From Gilliamella apis (GTDB taxonomy: Bacteria > Pseudomonadota > Gammaproteobacteria > Enterobacterales > Orbaceae): a DNA stretch of 53,469 nt. Numbering within the stretch: position 1 is the stretch's first letter; every line of letters begins with the position of its first letter. The position numbers and the translations under genes are program-made. Of the stretch, positions 15,911 through 24,775 are shown in pieces. The notes under the pieces were generated by a model that did not search any database, was not told the origin of the DNA, and saw only the letters and a list, made by a program, of their open reading frames with translations. The DNA lies in NCBI RefSeq assembly GCF_002142155.1, contig NZ_NASD01000018.1:1-53469 (forward strand), given 5' to 3'.

Positions 15911-17929
15911 ATGAGTTTACAGACTAATTTACAAGGTCGTCTACGCAATACATCCTTGCCCAAAAGTCATGGGCTTATGCCTGTCTTTGAGGCGGTTGTA
16001 AACTCTATTCATTCGATAGAAGAGAAAGGTAATCTTTCTTCAGGAAAGATTACTTTAAAGATTAATCGCGTAAGTCAAGAACACTTAGATTTTGATGCAA
16101 AAGCATTACCAGCTATTACTGGTTTTACGATTATAGATAATGGTTGTGGTTTTAATGAAAAAAACTTTCAATCTTTTAAAACATTGGATTCTGATCACAA
16201 GATAGATAAAGGATGTCGAGGTATAGGTCGTCTGATTTGGTTAAAAGTATTTAGTCAGGTAGTAATTAATAGTCAGTTTATTGATGAGGGTAGAGAACGA
16301 AAACAAAGAGTTTTTTACTTTGATAGCAAAAAAGGGGTTCATAGTGATGTAATAAGTAATAGCGACCAAGAGGAAACCGGTACAATAGTTGAACTTAAAG
16401 GGTTCGATGCTGATTACCGAGACAATGTGGCAGCAAAAGGTTTAACTATTGCCGCTCAGTTATTAGAACATATTCTTTGGTATTTTGTACGCTCAGAAGA
16501 TGCTCCAACTATATTGGTTGTAGATGATTCAGGAGAAAAAATTGATCTAGATATTTTATACGATCAACATATGCATACTAGTACTTTCCATGAAACTATT
16601 ACAATTCAAGAGCAAGTTTTTGAACTTACTCATATAAAATTTCGGGCATCCATAAATAAAAAACATCAATTGGCGTTGTGTGCTGCAAATCGACTAGTAA
16701 AAGAAGAATCTATTCAAGGTAAATTGCCAGGTCTTTATGGGAAAATTTCAGATGAGTCTGGTGAATTCACTTATACATGTTATGTAGCATCAGATTATTT
16801 AACAGAACATGTAAGAAGTGAAAGAACGTCTTTTAATATTGCAGAAAATGTTAATGATATTCTTAATGAAATCAGCTTTAAAACTATTCGTGAAGCTGTA
16901 TTAGAAAGAGCACAAGAGTATTTGAAGGATGTATTAACAAACAATATCTTAGCAGGAAAAGAGCGAGTAGATAGATTTATTTCCACTCATGCTCCCCGCT
17001 ACAGACCCATAATAAATTATGTTTCTGAAGATCTATTGATTGTTGATCCAGAAAAGTCTGATAAAGAGTTGGAACTACATCTTCACTCTCAGTGGTACGA
17101 AGTCGAACGCCAACTGCTTTGTGACGGACATAACATTATGCAGCCCCAGAGCAATGAACATATAGAGGAATACAAAGATCGTCTGAATGAATACTTAAAA
17201 AAAGCAGAGGATCTCAAAAAATCTGATTTGGCTAATTATGTATCTCACAGAAAGGTTATTATCGACCTTCTTCAAAAGTCTATTGAACGCACTCCTGATG
17301 GAAAATATGTACGAGAAGATATGATTCATAGCTTAATTATGCCAATGCAAAAAGATAGCCGGGAAGTATTCTTAGATTCTTGTAATCTTTGGCTTATCGA
17401 TGAACGCTTAGCCTTTCATAGTTATTTAGCATCAGATAAGACAATAAATGCCATGCCAATTACATCGAATAACTCTACAAAAGAGCCTGATATAGCAGCA
17501 TTAAAAATTTTTGATAATCCATTGTTAGTTAATAATCAGTCTGATTTTCCATTATCTTCGATCACCATCATCGAAATTAAACGGCCTATGCGGAATGATA
17601 TGAGAGAAGGCGAAGATAAAGATCCAATTGACCAAGCATTGAGTTATCTTGAAAAAATTAGAGATGGTAAAGTAACTACTCCTAGTGGAAGACCAATTCC
17701 GGGGGGGAAAGATATGCCTGGCTATTGTTATGTATTATGCGATTTAACTGAATCAATGCAACGCCGTTGCAGACGGGCTAATCTTCGTATCACCTCCGAT
17801 GGCATGGGGTTCTTTGGTTATAACGAACCTTCTCACGCATATATAGAAGTTATTAGTTTTGATCAATTAGTTAAATCAGCAAAAGAGCGCAATCAGGCTT
17901 TTTTTCACAAACTAGGCTTTTGTAATTAG
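15911..17929 (+). CDS. GHKL ATPase fused to PD-(D/E)xK nuclease; candidate defence protein
   Basis: A 672-aa protein. The N-terminal ~200 residues carry a GHKL (Hsp90/MORC-like) ATP site: E27 and N31 in VFEAVVNSIH, D76-N77-G78-C79-G80, and G101-C-R-G-I-G106. The middle is helical and probably a transducer. The C-terminal part has P526-D527 and E555-I556-K557, spaced as in PD-(D/E)xK nucleases, followed by a conserved-looking QALSYLEKI helix. The gene stands alone behind its own promoter, between a recombinase and a putative replication protein in a tRNA island, the usual setting for anti-phage cargo. I infer ATP-gated DNA cleavage in defence. I cannot match it to a named defence system, and the nuclease call rests on motif spacing. 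Confidence 0.75.
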   Translation: MSLQTNLQGRLRNTSLPKSHGLMPVFEAVVNSIHSIEEKGNLSSGKITLKINRVSQEHLDFDAKALPAITGFTIIDNGCGFNEKNFQSFKTLDSDHKIDKGCRGIGRLIWLKVFSQVVINSQFIDEGRERKQRVFYFDSKKGVHSDVISNSDQEETGTIVELKGFDADYRDNVAAKGLTIAAQLLEHILWYFVRSEDAPTILVVDDSGEKIDLDILYDQHMHTSTFHETITIQEQVFELTHIKFRASINKKHQLALCAANRLVKEESIQGKLPGLYGKISDESGEFTYTCYVASDYLTEHVRSERTSFNIAENVNDILNEISFKTIREAVLERAQEYLKDVLTNNILAGKERVDRFISTHAPRYRPIINYVSEDLLIVDPEKSDKELELHLHSQWYEVERQLLCDGHNIMQPQSNEHIEEYKDRLNEYLKKAEDLKKSDLANYVSHRKVIIDLLQKSIERTPDGKYVREDMIHSLIMPMQKDSREVFLDSCNLWLIDERLAFHSYLASDKTINAMPITSNNSTKEPDIAALKIFDNPLLVNNQSDFPLSSITIIEIKRPMRNDMREGEDKDPIDQALSYLEKIRDGKVTTPSGRPIPGGKDMPGYCYVLCDLTESMQRRCRRANLRITSDGMGFFGYNEPSHAYIEVISFDQLVKSAKERNQAFFHKLGFCN

Positions 17930-17962
17930 TTGTATGAATCACAAAAATGACTATATTTAGAC

Positions 17963-18292
17963 TTACTCTTTTTGTTGTTGACCAAACTTAGACGCCCTAA
18001 ACGTCCCTAACTGAGCCTTGCGAATCATCCCAAACAAATACCCTGCAGGATTACGAATGTCTTGTGACAAACACCGCGCTTGCCACTCATCGAGCAACAA
18101 CTGCTGAGTTGATAAAGGCAGTGCTGACAACTGCACCAACGCATCCTGTTGCTGATCCTTTGCTAACAATCTAAATAATTGTGGATAACTTATTTGTTCA
18201 GATAATCCGTACGTACGTTCCGTGGTATTTATTTTATTATTTTCTAAATGCCTACGTACGTACTCAATAACTTCACTACTGGGTTTTAGCAT
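17963..18292 (-). CDS. Small putative replication/DNA-binding protein
   Basis: A 109-aa protein starting at MLKPSSEVIE, chosen because GAGGTG lies about 7 nt upstream; the frame extends 36 nt further without support. It is helical and charged. The C-terminal segment NPAGYLFGMIRKAQLGTFRASKF resembles the end of helix-turn-helix replication proteins of plasmids and ICEs, in which a 'NPxGYLxxxIRKA' helix precedes a basic tail. It lies beside a region with iterons and paired palindromes (18552-19021), so initiation or control of island replication is a reasonable guess. Convergent with the upstream defence gene. Not a certain assignment. Confidence 0.5.
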   Translation of the reverse strand: MLKPSSEVIEYVRRHLENNKINTTERTYGLSEQISYPQLFRLLAKDQQQDALVQLSALPLSTQQLLLDEWQARCLSQDIRNPAGYLFGMIRKAQLGTFRASKFGQQQKE

Positions 18293-18550
18293 ACGACACC
18301 TCATGGATAAAAAACAAAAACGACCCACCTAGTACACGCTAAATAACCACTGCAAAAAAGCAAAAAACCAAAATCAACGTTGCATATTTTAATTACTCAC
18401 AAATCCGAAGGAAGCTAAACAATTCATGTGAATATTAGAAAAAGTATCGAACGTCTTCGATAATCAATAACTATAGGGTAAAAAGTAGATAAAATCTGAA
18501 AGATAAAAAAGATAAATAATTGGTTTGTAGGGTAATCCAAGAGTCACAGA

Positions 18551-18627
18551 TAAATTATTAGAGGTCTAATAATTTGATTGTACTTTCTATCAAAAAAATT
18601 ATTCGAGGGCGAATAAAATAAATGAGG
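18551..18627. repeat. Palindrome-pair repeat, copy 1
   Basis: It contains TTATTAG-N4-CTAATAA within a 24-bp palindrome (18552-18575), then TTATTCG-N4-CGAATAA (18599-18616). The same order and spacing recur 249 bp downstream. Confidence 0.7.
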
Positions 18628-18799
18628 GAGAGCAAGGCAACTGAATAAGAAGTAACACGGACTTATAGAATCCTATGAGTTGTGCTTAAAAAAGCATTTA
18701 AAAGCATCAAAAACAACCAATCATAAAGCTAAAAGTCAGTTAAAGTTGAGATAAAAAAGAAATAATAAACAGAATATTTAATGCTTTTACACCAACAGA

Positions 18800-18876
18800 C
18801 AAATTATTAGGGGGCTAATAATTTGATTGTAATGTCTGTCAAAAAAATTATTTGAGGTCAAATAAAATAAATGACG
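18800..18876. repeat. Palindrome-pair repeat, copy 2
   Basis: It contains TTATTAG-N4-CTAATAA (palindrome 18801-18824), then TTATTTG-N4-CAAATAA (18848-18865). Relative to copy 1 the second palindrome has matching changes in both arms, so the symmetry is preserved. Confidence 0.7.
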
Positions 18877-18958
18877 AAGTGGCTAACAAAAAAACTATTT
18901 AGCCCTCAATAAACCAACAGTAGCGATTAAGTTTTAAGCAAATAATCATATAAAAACT

Positions 18959-19021
18959 GTTAAAATAATTAACTATGCAGTTAAAATAATTAATTATGCG
19001 GTTAAAATAATCGAAAATAAC
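18959..19021. repeat. Three 21-bp iteron-like direct repeats
   Basis: The units begin GTTAAAATAAT at 18959, 18980 and 19001. The first two differ at two or three positions and the third diverges in its second half. Such spacing, two helical turns, is typical of initiator-binding iterons. Confidence 0.6.
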
Positions 19022-19228
19022 TAATTCGGTAACTAAAATACAGTATTTCGATTGAGCAATGGATTGCTTCACTCTTCATCACACAATCAACGGAAGGAGG
19101 GGATTGATTTTAGTCCCTTCGGTTTTAGTGAATTGAATTGTCGTGGCTCAAATTGACTTAAAGCAACCGCATTGAAAGATACTTGTTAAGTGTAATAAAA
19201 TACCATGCCGCATCACCACATCACCACA

Positions 19229-20569
19229 CTAACTCGCCTTGGCCTGCTGACAAAATCCTTGCCGTTGCCATTCATCCAGCCGATCTGCCCAATCCTGCAT
19301 CATGACTCTACGTTGCTCCACATACTGCGCATGATTATAAGAGGCTCGAATCTGATCCTTATCCGAATGCGACAACTGCGCCTCAATCCACTGCTTAGGA
19401 TAATCCAACTCATTCAATGCGGTAGACAACGTCGCCCGAATCCCATGTCCCGTTAAACGCCCATCATAGCCTAAGCGTTTTAAGCCATAATTCAACGTAT
19501 TCTCACTGATAGGTAATTTAGGGTAAGAACGATGACAGAGCAAAAAAGGCTGCCAAGGATACATCAGCGAAAGTAATTCTTTAACAACCCCAATCGCCTG
19601 TCTAGACAACGGCACCACATAAGGCGGAATACTACCATTATGCCTCACTGAACGTTGCAACTGCTTGACCTGCTCTGCGGGAATGCACCAAAGCCCTTTC
19701 TCCAAATCAAACTGAGCAGGGGAGGCTTGTCGTAACTCCCCGGTACGCACGCCCGTTAACAACAACAGTAAAATACCCAGCCTCGTCTGAATCGCCCCCT
19801 GATACCCAGCTAATTTTACCAAAAAAGCTGGCAACTCCTCTTGCCGTAAAAACGGATTATGCTGCGTTGGATTTTTAGGTAACGCCAATACCGCCATCTC
19901 CGCTGCTGGATTACACCCAATCAACCCCTCAGCCTGCGCATGCTGAAACAACTCAAACAACCAACCACGGCACTTCTCCGCAATCGACAAGGCTCCTCGT
20001 GCCTCAATACCCCGTAACACCTTAAGCACATCCGCCTTACCAATCCTATCCATCGGTAATGCCCCCAACACAGGCAACATATCCTTACGCAAATACCGCT
20101 CAATCTGTACTGCCGTACTTTGTCGTTTATCCTTTTTATCTAATCCGAGCTTACGAAACTTAAACAACTTCCAACGCACACTAAAGTCAGCAAATGACTC
20201 TACCGAAGACGAAACAACAGAGGATACCGCCTTATCATCCGAAGCATGACCTTCTTGTTGTGAGTTAGATACATCAGACATACCACAAGTAGTAGGAACA
20301 ACAGAAATATCAGCAGTCACAGAAACCGGTGAAATCCCTTGCTTCACCAATGAACGATTAGACTCACAGCGCAGTCTAGCCTCTGCAAGCCCAACCTCAG
20401 GATACACCCCCAATGAAATACGCTGCCGTTTACCACCTAAGGTAAACCGAAAATGCCACGACTTACCACCTGAAGGCGACACAAACAACGCCAAGCCCTC
20501 AATATCCTTCAAGGTATAAGCTTTCGATTTAGGTTTACAGTGTTTTACTAAGGCATCAGACAAAGCCAT
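19229..20569 (-). CDS. Tyrosine integrase (DUF4102 family) of the island
   Basis: A 446-aa P4/CP4-type integrase. An N-terminal arm-binding domain (KSKAYTLKDIEGLALFVSPS, GGKRQRISLGVYPEVGLAEA) is followed by a SAM-like domain and the catalytic domain. The latter has Arg in TGVRTGELRQ, HGIRATLSTAL, and Tyr in ASYNHAQYVEQRR. A ~60-residue Ser/Val-rich insert between the arm and core domains (around residues 90-130) is unusual. I chose the start MALSDALVKH because GAGGAG lies 8 nt upstream; the frame extends 21 nt further. It is transcribed away from the adjacent tRNA-Gly, in which it presumably integrates the element. Confidence 0.94.
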   Translation of the reverse strand: MALSDALVKHCKPKSKAYTLKDIEGLALFVSPSGGKSWHFRFTLGGKRQRISLGVYPEVGLAEARLRCESNRSLVKQGISPVSVTADISVVPTTCGMSDVSNSQQEGHASDDKAVSSVVSSSVESFADFSVRWKLFKFRKLGLDKKDKRQSTAVQIERYLRKDMLPVLGALPMDRIGKADVLKVLRGIEARGALSIAEKCRGWLFELFQHAQAEGLIGCNPAAEMAVLALPKNPTQHNPFLRQEELPAFLVKLAGYQGAIQTRLGILLLLLTGVRTGELRQASPAQFDLEKGLWCIPAEQVKQLQRSVRHNGSIPPYVVPLSRQAIGVVKELLSLMYPWQPFLLCHRSYPKLPISENTLNYGLKRLGYDGRLTGHGIRATLSTALNELDYPKQWIEAQLSHSDKDQIRASYNHAQYVEQRRVMMQDWADRLDEWQRQGFCQQAKAS

Positions 20570-20650
20570 AGACAATCTCCTCAACAACAAAATAGAAAAA
20601 AGGAGATTCCAATTATTAGGAGATAGAACTAAAAGTCAGTCAAAAATCCA

Positions 20651-20690
20651 ATGTACCGCTTGTTTATTTCAATGTACCGTTGGATGTACC
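20651..20690. repeat. ATGTACC cluster, possible integrase arm sites (right)
   Basis: ATGTACC occurs at 20651, 20672 and 20684. The last pair has the same 12-bp spacing and trailing ACTT as at 1172-1190. It lies between int and the attachment site. Confidence 0.5.
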
Positions 20691-20718
20691 ACTTACGAGT
20701 GGATTATAGTACACCTTA

Positions 20719-20737
20719 GTACTCTTTAATGGAGTAC
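20719..20737. promoter_or_regulatory. Inverted repeat upstream of int
   Basis: GTACTC-N7-GAGTAC lies between the ATGTACC cluster and the tRNA. It may be a site for autoregulation or for an excision factor. Confidence 0.35.
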
Positions 20738-20815
20738 AAAACAAGGTTTACTGACTGATTTTAAAAGAGAAAACACCACTAAGTGCTTGATTGTAAAAGA
20801 CTATAAATCGTGAAC

Positions 20816-20891
20816 TGGAGCGGGAAACGAGGTTCGAACTCGCGACCTCAACCTTGGCAAGGTTGCGCTCTACCAACTGAGCTATTCCCGC
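20816..20891 (-). tRNA. tRNA-Gly(GCC)
   Basis: The 76-nt cloverleaf on the minus strand runs from GCGGGAATAGCTCAG to CGTTTCCCGCTCCA. The anticodon stem CAACC/GGTTG encloses TTGCCAA, giving anticodon GCC. CCA is encoded. The last 14 nt are duplicated at 1095, so this is the island integration site and the tRNA is restored by the island end. Confidence 0.97.
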
Positions 20892-20962
20892 ATATTGATT
20901 GCTTCGAAAGAAGTGGTGAGCATTATACAAAAATATTAGTCTATGGCAACCTTTTTTAACCG

Positions 20963-21220
20963 TTATTTTTTATTCTTCCAGCTAAGTGTTTCAAAAACAC
21001 CAAAAATAAAAAGTCTAAGTGCTCTAAATTTATCCTGCTGCTTTTCCTGGTTGGTCATTGTTGATTGTAATAACCAAGCTTGTAAGCCATGAGTTATAAC
21101 AAATGCAGCCAATCCAACGTAAGCAACAATATTGGCTGGCTTTGGAAATGGATGAACTAAGTTAAATAATAAAAATAACCATATAAATGAATAGATTGAT
21201 TTGCCCAAAAGTATAAACAT
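20963..21220 (-). CDS. yhhL: DUF1145 family membrane protein
   Basis: An 85-aa protein with two or three hydrophobic segments (SFIWLFLLFNLVHPFP and IVAYVGLAAFVITHGLQAWLL). It matches the short DUF1145 family that includes E. coli YhhL. It directly follows rsmD, with start and stop sharing one base (TAATG), the same neighbour relation as in E. coli (rsmD-yhhL). It sits in the inner membrane; the function is unknown. It is the last gene before the tRNA-Gly on this strand. Confidence 0.85.
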   Translation of the reverse strand: MFILLGKSIYSFIWLFLLFNLVHPFPKPANIVAYVGLAAFVITHGLQAWLLQSTMTNQEKQQDKFRALRLFIFGVFETLSWKNKK

Positions 21221-21783
21221 TATTTTTCTTCTCGTATAAATAAATAACTATGAACTTGGCCGGCGGTTTTTTCCCGATGTAAATACCAATTTGATGGGAT
21301 ATAACTAGTTAGATCATGATTTGTTTCAGACTCGATGTAAATATAAGCTGATGAAGTAAGCCAATGATTATTTTCAAGGAGTTGTACTGTCTTTTCAATC
21401 AATGATTGATGAAAAGGCGGATCGATAAAAACAACATCAAATTGTTTTTGCGCAGGTTTATCTAACCATAGAAAAGTATCGGTTGCAGAAATATCAATAT
21501 TATTACTGGCAATGAGTTGTTTATTTTTTTTCAGCTGATTAGCTGTTTGCTTGTCTTTCTCTAATAATGTGACTGATTGAGCTCCACGTGATGCAGCTTC
21601 AAAACCTAATGATCCACTACCTGAAAAACAATCTAAACAATTGCTATTTTGTATAATTGGCATTAACCAATTAAACAAAGTTTCTTTTACCCTATCTGTG
21701 GTTGGACGCAGGCCTTGTTTATCAAGAACTGATAATTTTCTACCGCGCCATTTACCACCAATAATTCTTATTGAACCATTCAT
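21220..21783 (-). CDS. rsmD: 16S rRNA (guanine-966-N2)-methyltransferase
   Basis: A 187-aa Rossmann-fold methyltransferase, usual length for RsmD. It starts with IRIIGGKWRGRKL and RPTTDRVKETLFNWL, typical of the family. The SAM-binding motif is DCFSGSGSLG (residues 51-60) and the catalytic motif is DPPF (121-124). It methylates G966 of 16S rRNA in the assembled small subunit. It lies 13 nt after mrcA and overlaps yhhL by one base, so the three genes probably share a transcript. The ending is rather short but complete. Confidence 0.95.
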   Translation of the reverse strand: MNGSIRIIGGKWRGRKLSVLDKQGLRPTTDRVKETLFNWLMPIIQNSNCLDCFSGSGSLGFEAASRGAQSVTLLEKDKQTANQLKKNKQLIASNNIDISATDTFLWLDKPAQKQFDVVFIDPPFHQSLIEKTVQLLENNHWLTSSAYIYIESETNHDLTSYIPSNWYLHREKTAGQVHSYLFIREEK

Positions 21784-21796
21784 ATAATAACCTTAC

Positions 21797-24337
21797 TTAG
21801 AATAGTTCTTGAGTATTGCCTTGTGAATCCGTCACACTAGTACCAACTTCTTGTGATCCATATGTAGTTGGCTCTGTTCCTTTAATAAAGTATTCTGACA
21901 TTGTTCTTGCACCAGAACCTGGTAACATTCCTGTTCGTTGATCAATTGTCACTGAAATCACATTATCTGGTTTTACATCTTGTTTTTCTGGCACATCTTT
22001 AAGAGCAACTTTCATATAATCAACCCAGACTGGGTTAGCTGTAACTGCACCAGCTTCGGCACGGAAAGTCCGCCCTAAAGCACGACGGTGATCATCAAAG
22101 CCCATCCAAACCGATGTGACAATATTGCCACCAAATCCAGAAAACCAAACATCTTTCGATTGGTTAGTGGTACCAGTTTTACCACCAACATCTTTTCGAC
22201 CTAAGGCTTTTACACGCCATGCTGTACCTTGCCAATCCGAACCACCAAAAACAATGGTACGTAATCCATCTTTCATAATATAAGCAATACCGCTATCAAC
22301 CGTGTGTGGCGCATATTTAGGTGTTACATCAACGGTTTTGTTATCATTATTAATATCAGGTAGGATTAGATTATCTTCTGACTTAAGATTTGCCTCTTCT
22401 GGCTCTTCATTACCTATTTCATTCGATTCATTTTCAACGTTATCTAGCGATACAGAAACTGAATCAAATTTAACAACCTCATCGTTACAATTATGACAAG
22501 CAATTAATGGTTGGTGTTGATAAATCACACCACTGTCATTGTCGTGTTCAATTTTTTCAATTAAATATGGCGTAATTAAATAGCCACCGTTCACGATTAC
22601 TGAATATGCCCTAGCAACTTGTAAAGGTGTAAATGATGCAGAACCTAAGGCCAACGATTCATTATGAGAAATATTTTCTTTCGGGAATCCGAAACGTTCT
22701 AAATAGGTTGCCGCATAGTCAATACCTATAGCACGTAACGCCCTTACCATCATCACGTTTTTAGACATTCCTAAACCGATTCGCATTCTTAAAGGACCTG
22801 CATAGTTAGGAGGAGAATTTTTTGGACGCCATGTAACACTACCAGTAGTCCGCACAATAGGTGCATCATTAAGTAGCGTTGCCATGGTTAAGCCCTGTTC
22901 TAAAGTTGCTGTATAAATAAATGGTTTTATATTAGAACCTAACTGACGTAATGCTTGTGTTGCACGATTAAATTTACTTAAATTGAAATCATAACCACCA
23001 ACAATTGCCTTAATAGCCCCATTATCCGAATCAAGAGAAACCAATGCGGCATTAACAGCTGGTATTTGCGCTAAGCCCCAATTATCACCAGATTTTTTTA
23101 CCCAAATTAGTTGACCTGCTTTTAACGTATCATTAACTTTTCTTGGCAAAGCACCTTGTTGATTATCATTAATAAATTTTCTTGCCCATTTCATATCTTG
23201 GTAAGCAATAGTAATATTACTTTTGTCAGATAATACAGCTGTTGCTTCCTTATCATTCGATTCTAATACCACTGCTGGGCACATACCGCTATAGCAAATA
23301 TATTTGTGTAAGGCTTCTTGGATTTGCTCTTCGTTTAATGCTGGCTCATTATTTTCCCATAAGACTTTTTCGGGGCCTCGATAGCCATGTCGCATATCAT
23401 AATCAATAATATGTTTTTGAACTGCTTCAGTTGCTGCAACTTGATCAGTTTTAGAGATAGTTGTATAAACTTTATAACCGTCAGTATAGGCATTTTCACC
23501 AAATTTATCGTACATAAATTGTCTTGCCATTTCAGCAACATATGGTGCAGAAAATTCAATATTTGGCGTATGGTAACTTGCATTTAAAGGTTTCTTAATT
23601 GCTTCATCATATTCAGCTTGAGTAATATAAGATTGGTCTAACATTCGTCCCAAGACCCAGTTACGTCTAATTAACGCCTTATCTGGATGAGAAATCGGAT
23701 TAAACGCTGAAGGAGCATTTGGTAAGCCAGCAAGTAACGCGGCTTCATCTACGGTTAACTGATCAGGTGTTTTACCAAAAAAGGTAAATGATGCGGCAGC
23801 AATACCATATGCTCGCGATCCAAAATTGATCATATTAAGATATAACGCCATTATCTCGTCTTTAGATAATTCTTGCTCCATACGAATAGCAATAATCATC
23901 TCTTTTACTTTACGAGATATGCTTTTTTCCGGTGTTAAGAAAAAGTTTTTAGCAACTTGTTGAGTAATAGTACTACCACCTTGTGAAAAGCCTTTTTGTT
24001 TTAATCCTACATACATTGCTCGCACAATACCAATTGGGTCAATCCCAAAATGTTCATGAAAACGAGCATCTTCGGTAGCGATAACAGCATTTACGACAAT
24101 TGGTGGAATTTCATCATATTTTAATGGTATTCGTCGACGTTCACCAAAGACAGCAATCAATTCACCATCTTTACTTAGCACTTGCATAGGTGTTTGTAAT
24201 CTAACATCTTTTAATGTTGCAACATCCGGTAAATCTTTTGAATAATAGCTATAACCAGCTATACCTATAATTAAGCCACAAAGAAATAAACCTATAAAAA
24301 GTTTAAGACAAAATTTTAATATTTTTAGTATTATCAC
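21797..24337 (-). CDS. mrcA: Penicillin-binding protein 1A, bifunctional
   Basis: An 846-aa class A PBP with an N-terminal membrane anchor (residues 8-30). The GT51 glycosyltransferase domain has catalytic-site EDARFHEHFG (E89) and GGSTITQQVAKN (120-131). An OB-like insert precedes the transpeptidase domain, which has the QLGSNIKPF motif (active Ser, then Lys), SKN, and KTGTT. A linker at about 620-670 rich in Glu, Asn and Asp is specific to this protein. It polymerises and cross-links peptidoglycan in the periplasm. In E. coli mrcA is next to the hof operon; here ygfX, tusA and yigL lie between. Confidence 0.96.
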   Translation of the reverse strand: MIILKILKFCLKLFIGLFLCGLIIGIAGYSYYSKDLPDVATLKDVRLQTPMQVLSKDGELIAVFGERRRIPLKYDEIPPIVVNAVIATEDARFHEHFGIDPIGIVRAMYVGLKQKGFSQGGSTITQQVAKNFFLTPEKSISRKVKEMIIAIRMEQELSKDEIMALYLNMINFGSRAYGIAAASFTFFGKTPDQLTVDEAALLAGLPNAPSAFNPISHPDKALIRRNWVLGRMLDQSYITQAEYDEAIKKPLNASYHTPNIEFSAPYVAEMARQFMYDKFGENAYTDGYKVYTTISKTDQVAATEAVQKHIIDYDMRHGYRGPEKVLWENNEPALNEEQIQEALHKYICYSGMCPAVVLESNDKEATAVLSDKSNITIAYQDMKWARKFINDNQQGALPRKVNDTLKAGQLIWVKKSGDNWGLAQIPAVNAALVSLDSDNGAIKAIVGGYDFNLSKFNRATQALRQLGSNIKPFIYTATLEQGLTMATLLNDAPIVRTTGSVTWRPKNSPPNYAGPLRMRIGLGMSKNVMMVRALRAIGIDYAATYLERFGFPKENISHNESLALGSASFTPLQVARAYSVIVNGGYLITPYLIEKIEHDNDSGVIYQHQPLIACHNCNDEVVKFDSVSVSLDNVENESNEIGNEEPEEANLKSEDNLILPDINNDNKTVDVTPKYAPHTVDSGIAYIMKDGLRTIVFGGSDWQGTAWRVKALGRKDVGGKTGTTNQSKDVWFSGFGGNIVTSVWMGFDDHRRALGRTFRAEAGAVTANPVWVDYMKVALKDVPEKQDVKPDNVISVTIDQRTGMLPGSGARTMSEYFIKGTEPTTYGSQEVGTSVTDSQGNTQELF

Positions 24338-24775
24338 AAATCATTCCTATCCAATTGATTTTTTTGATCAAAAAAAGATAATAAAACTGTTGTTATATTT
24401 ATTATATCAAATCATTTTTAACCGACGAGTATACTACTTACTCGATAAGACTCAAAATAAAAAGCAGTAATTATCTATATTTCAAATAATATTTGAATCA
24501 GATTTTTAACCATTAACTCTTTTAATTTAAATGAGAAATTTAGCTTAAAATTAATTGCAATTCTTATATTTCGTTACTAATACGTTGATTAATAAATTAC
24601 CATCAATACATGATAGAACAGTGCCAAAATTGCGAACAAATTGTCGATTTTAACTGTATTGTCAGTAAATTATTCAAGGATTTTACGTATTATCTCACAA
24701 TATTTTTATATTTTTAAATAAAACAAATAAATTGATTAAATAATTTTGTTTTACATCTAATTAAAGAGTAACAAT
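24338..24775. other. Intergenic region between mrcA and ygfX
   Basis: The 438 bp are divergent and AT-rich, with no gene seen. A palindrome TTTTTTTGATCAAAAAAA near 24359-24376 lies just upstream of mrcA. Promoters for both genes must lie here, but no consensus match is clear. Confidence 0.5.

Larger units (their letters stand above)
18330..19228. other. Gene-free AT-rich region, possible island origin
   Basis: No ORF with coding character is seen over 900 bp. It holds two copies of a ~77-bp repeat with paired palindromes (about 18551 and 18800) and three 21-bp direct repeats (18959-19021). A weak GGGGA/TCCC hairpin lies near 19100. The content fits an origin or a regulatory region. Confidence 0.55.
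1095..20829. mobile_element. Genomic island integrated in tRNA-Gly(GCC), ~19.7 kb
   Basis: The sequence TGGAGCGGGAAACG occurs at 1095-1108 and again at 20816-20829. The second copy is the 3' end of tRNA-Gly, read on the minus strand. Between the copies lie a tyrosine integrase beside the tRNA, a second recombinase, VgrG/Rhs toxin-immunity cargo, a candidate defence gene and an iteron-like region. Integration of tyrosine-recombinase islands into tRNA 3' ends with regeneration of the tRNA is well known; the exact borders here follow from the repeat. The flank to the right (yhhL-rsmD-mrcA) is conserved chromosome. Excision ability cannot be judged from sequence alone. Confidence 0.88.

Noticed and set aside
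19205-19456. Plus-strand 83-aa ORF at the int 3' end
   Set aside because: It overlaps the integrase C terminus in antisense, and its composition reflects the int codons.
24359-24376. TTTTTTTGATCAAAAAAA palindrome as terminator or operator
   Set aside because: A homopolymer-based palindrome in AT-rich DNA can arise by chance; no gene would be ended here.
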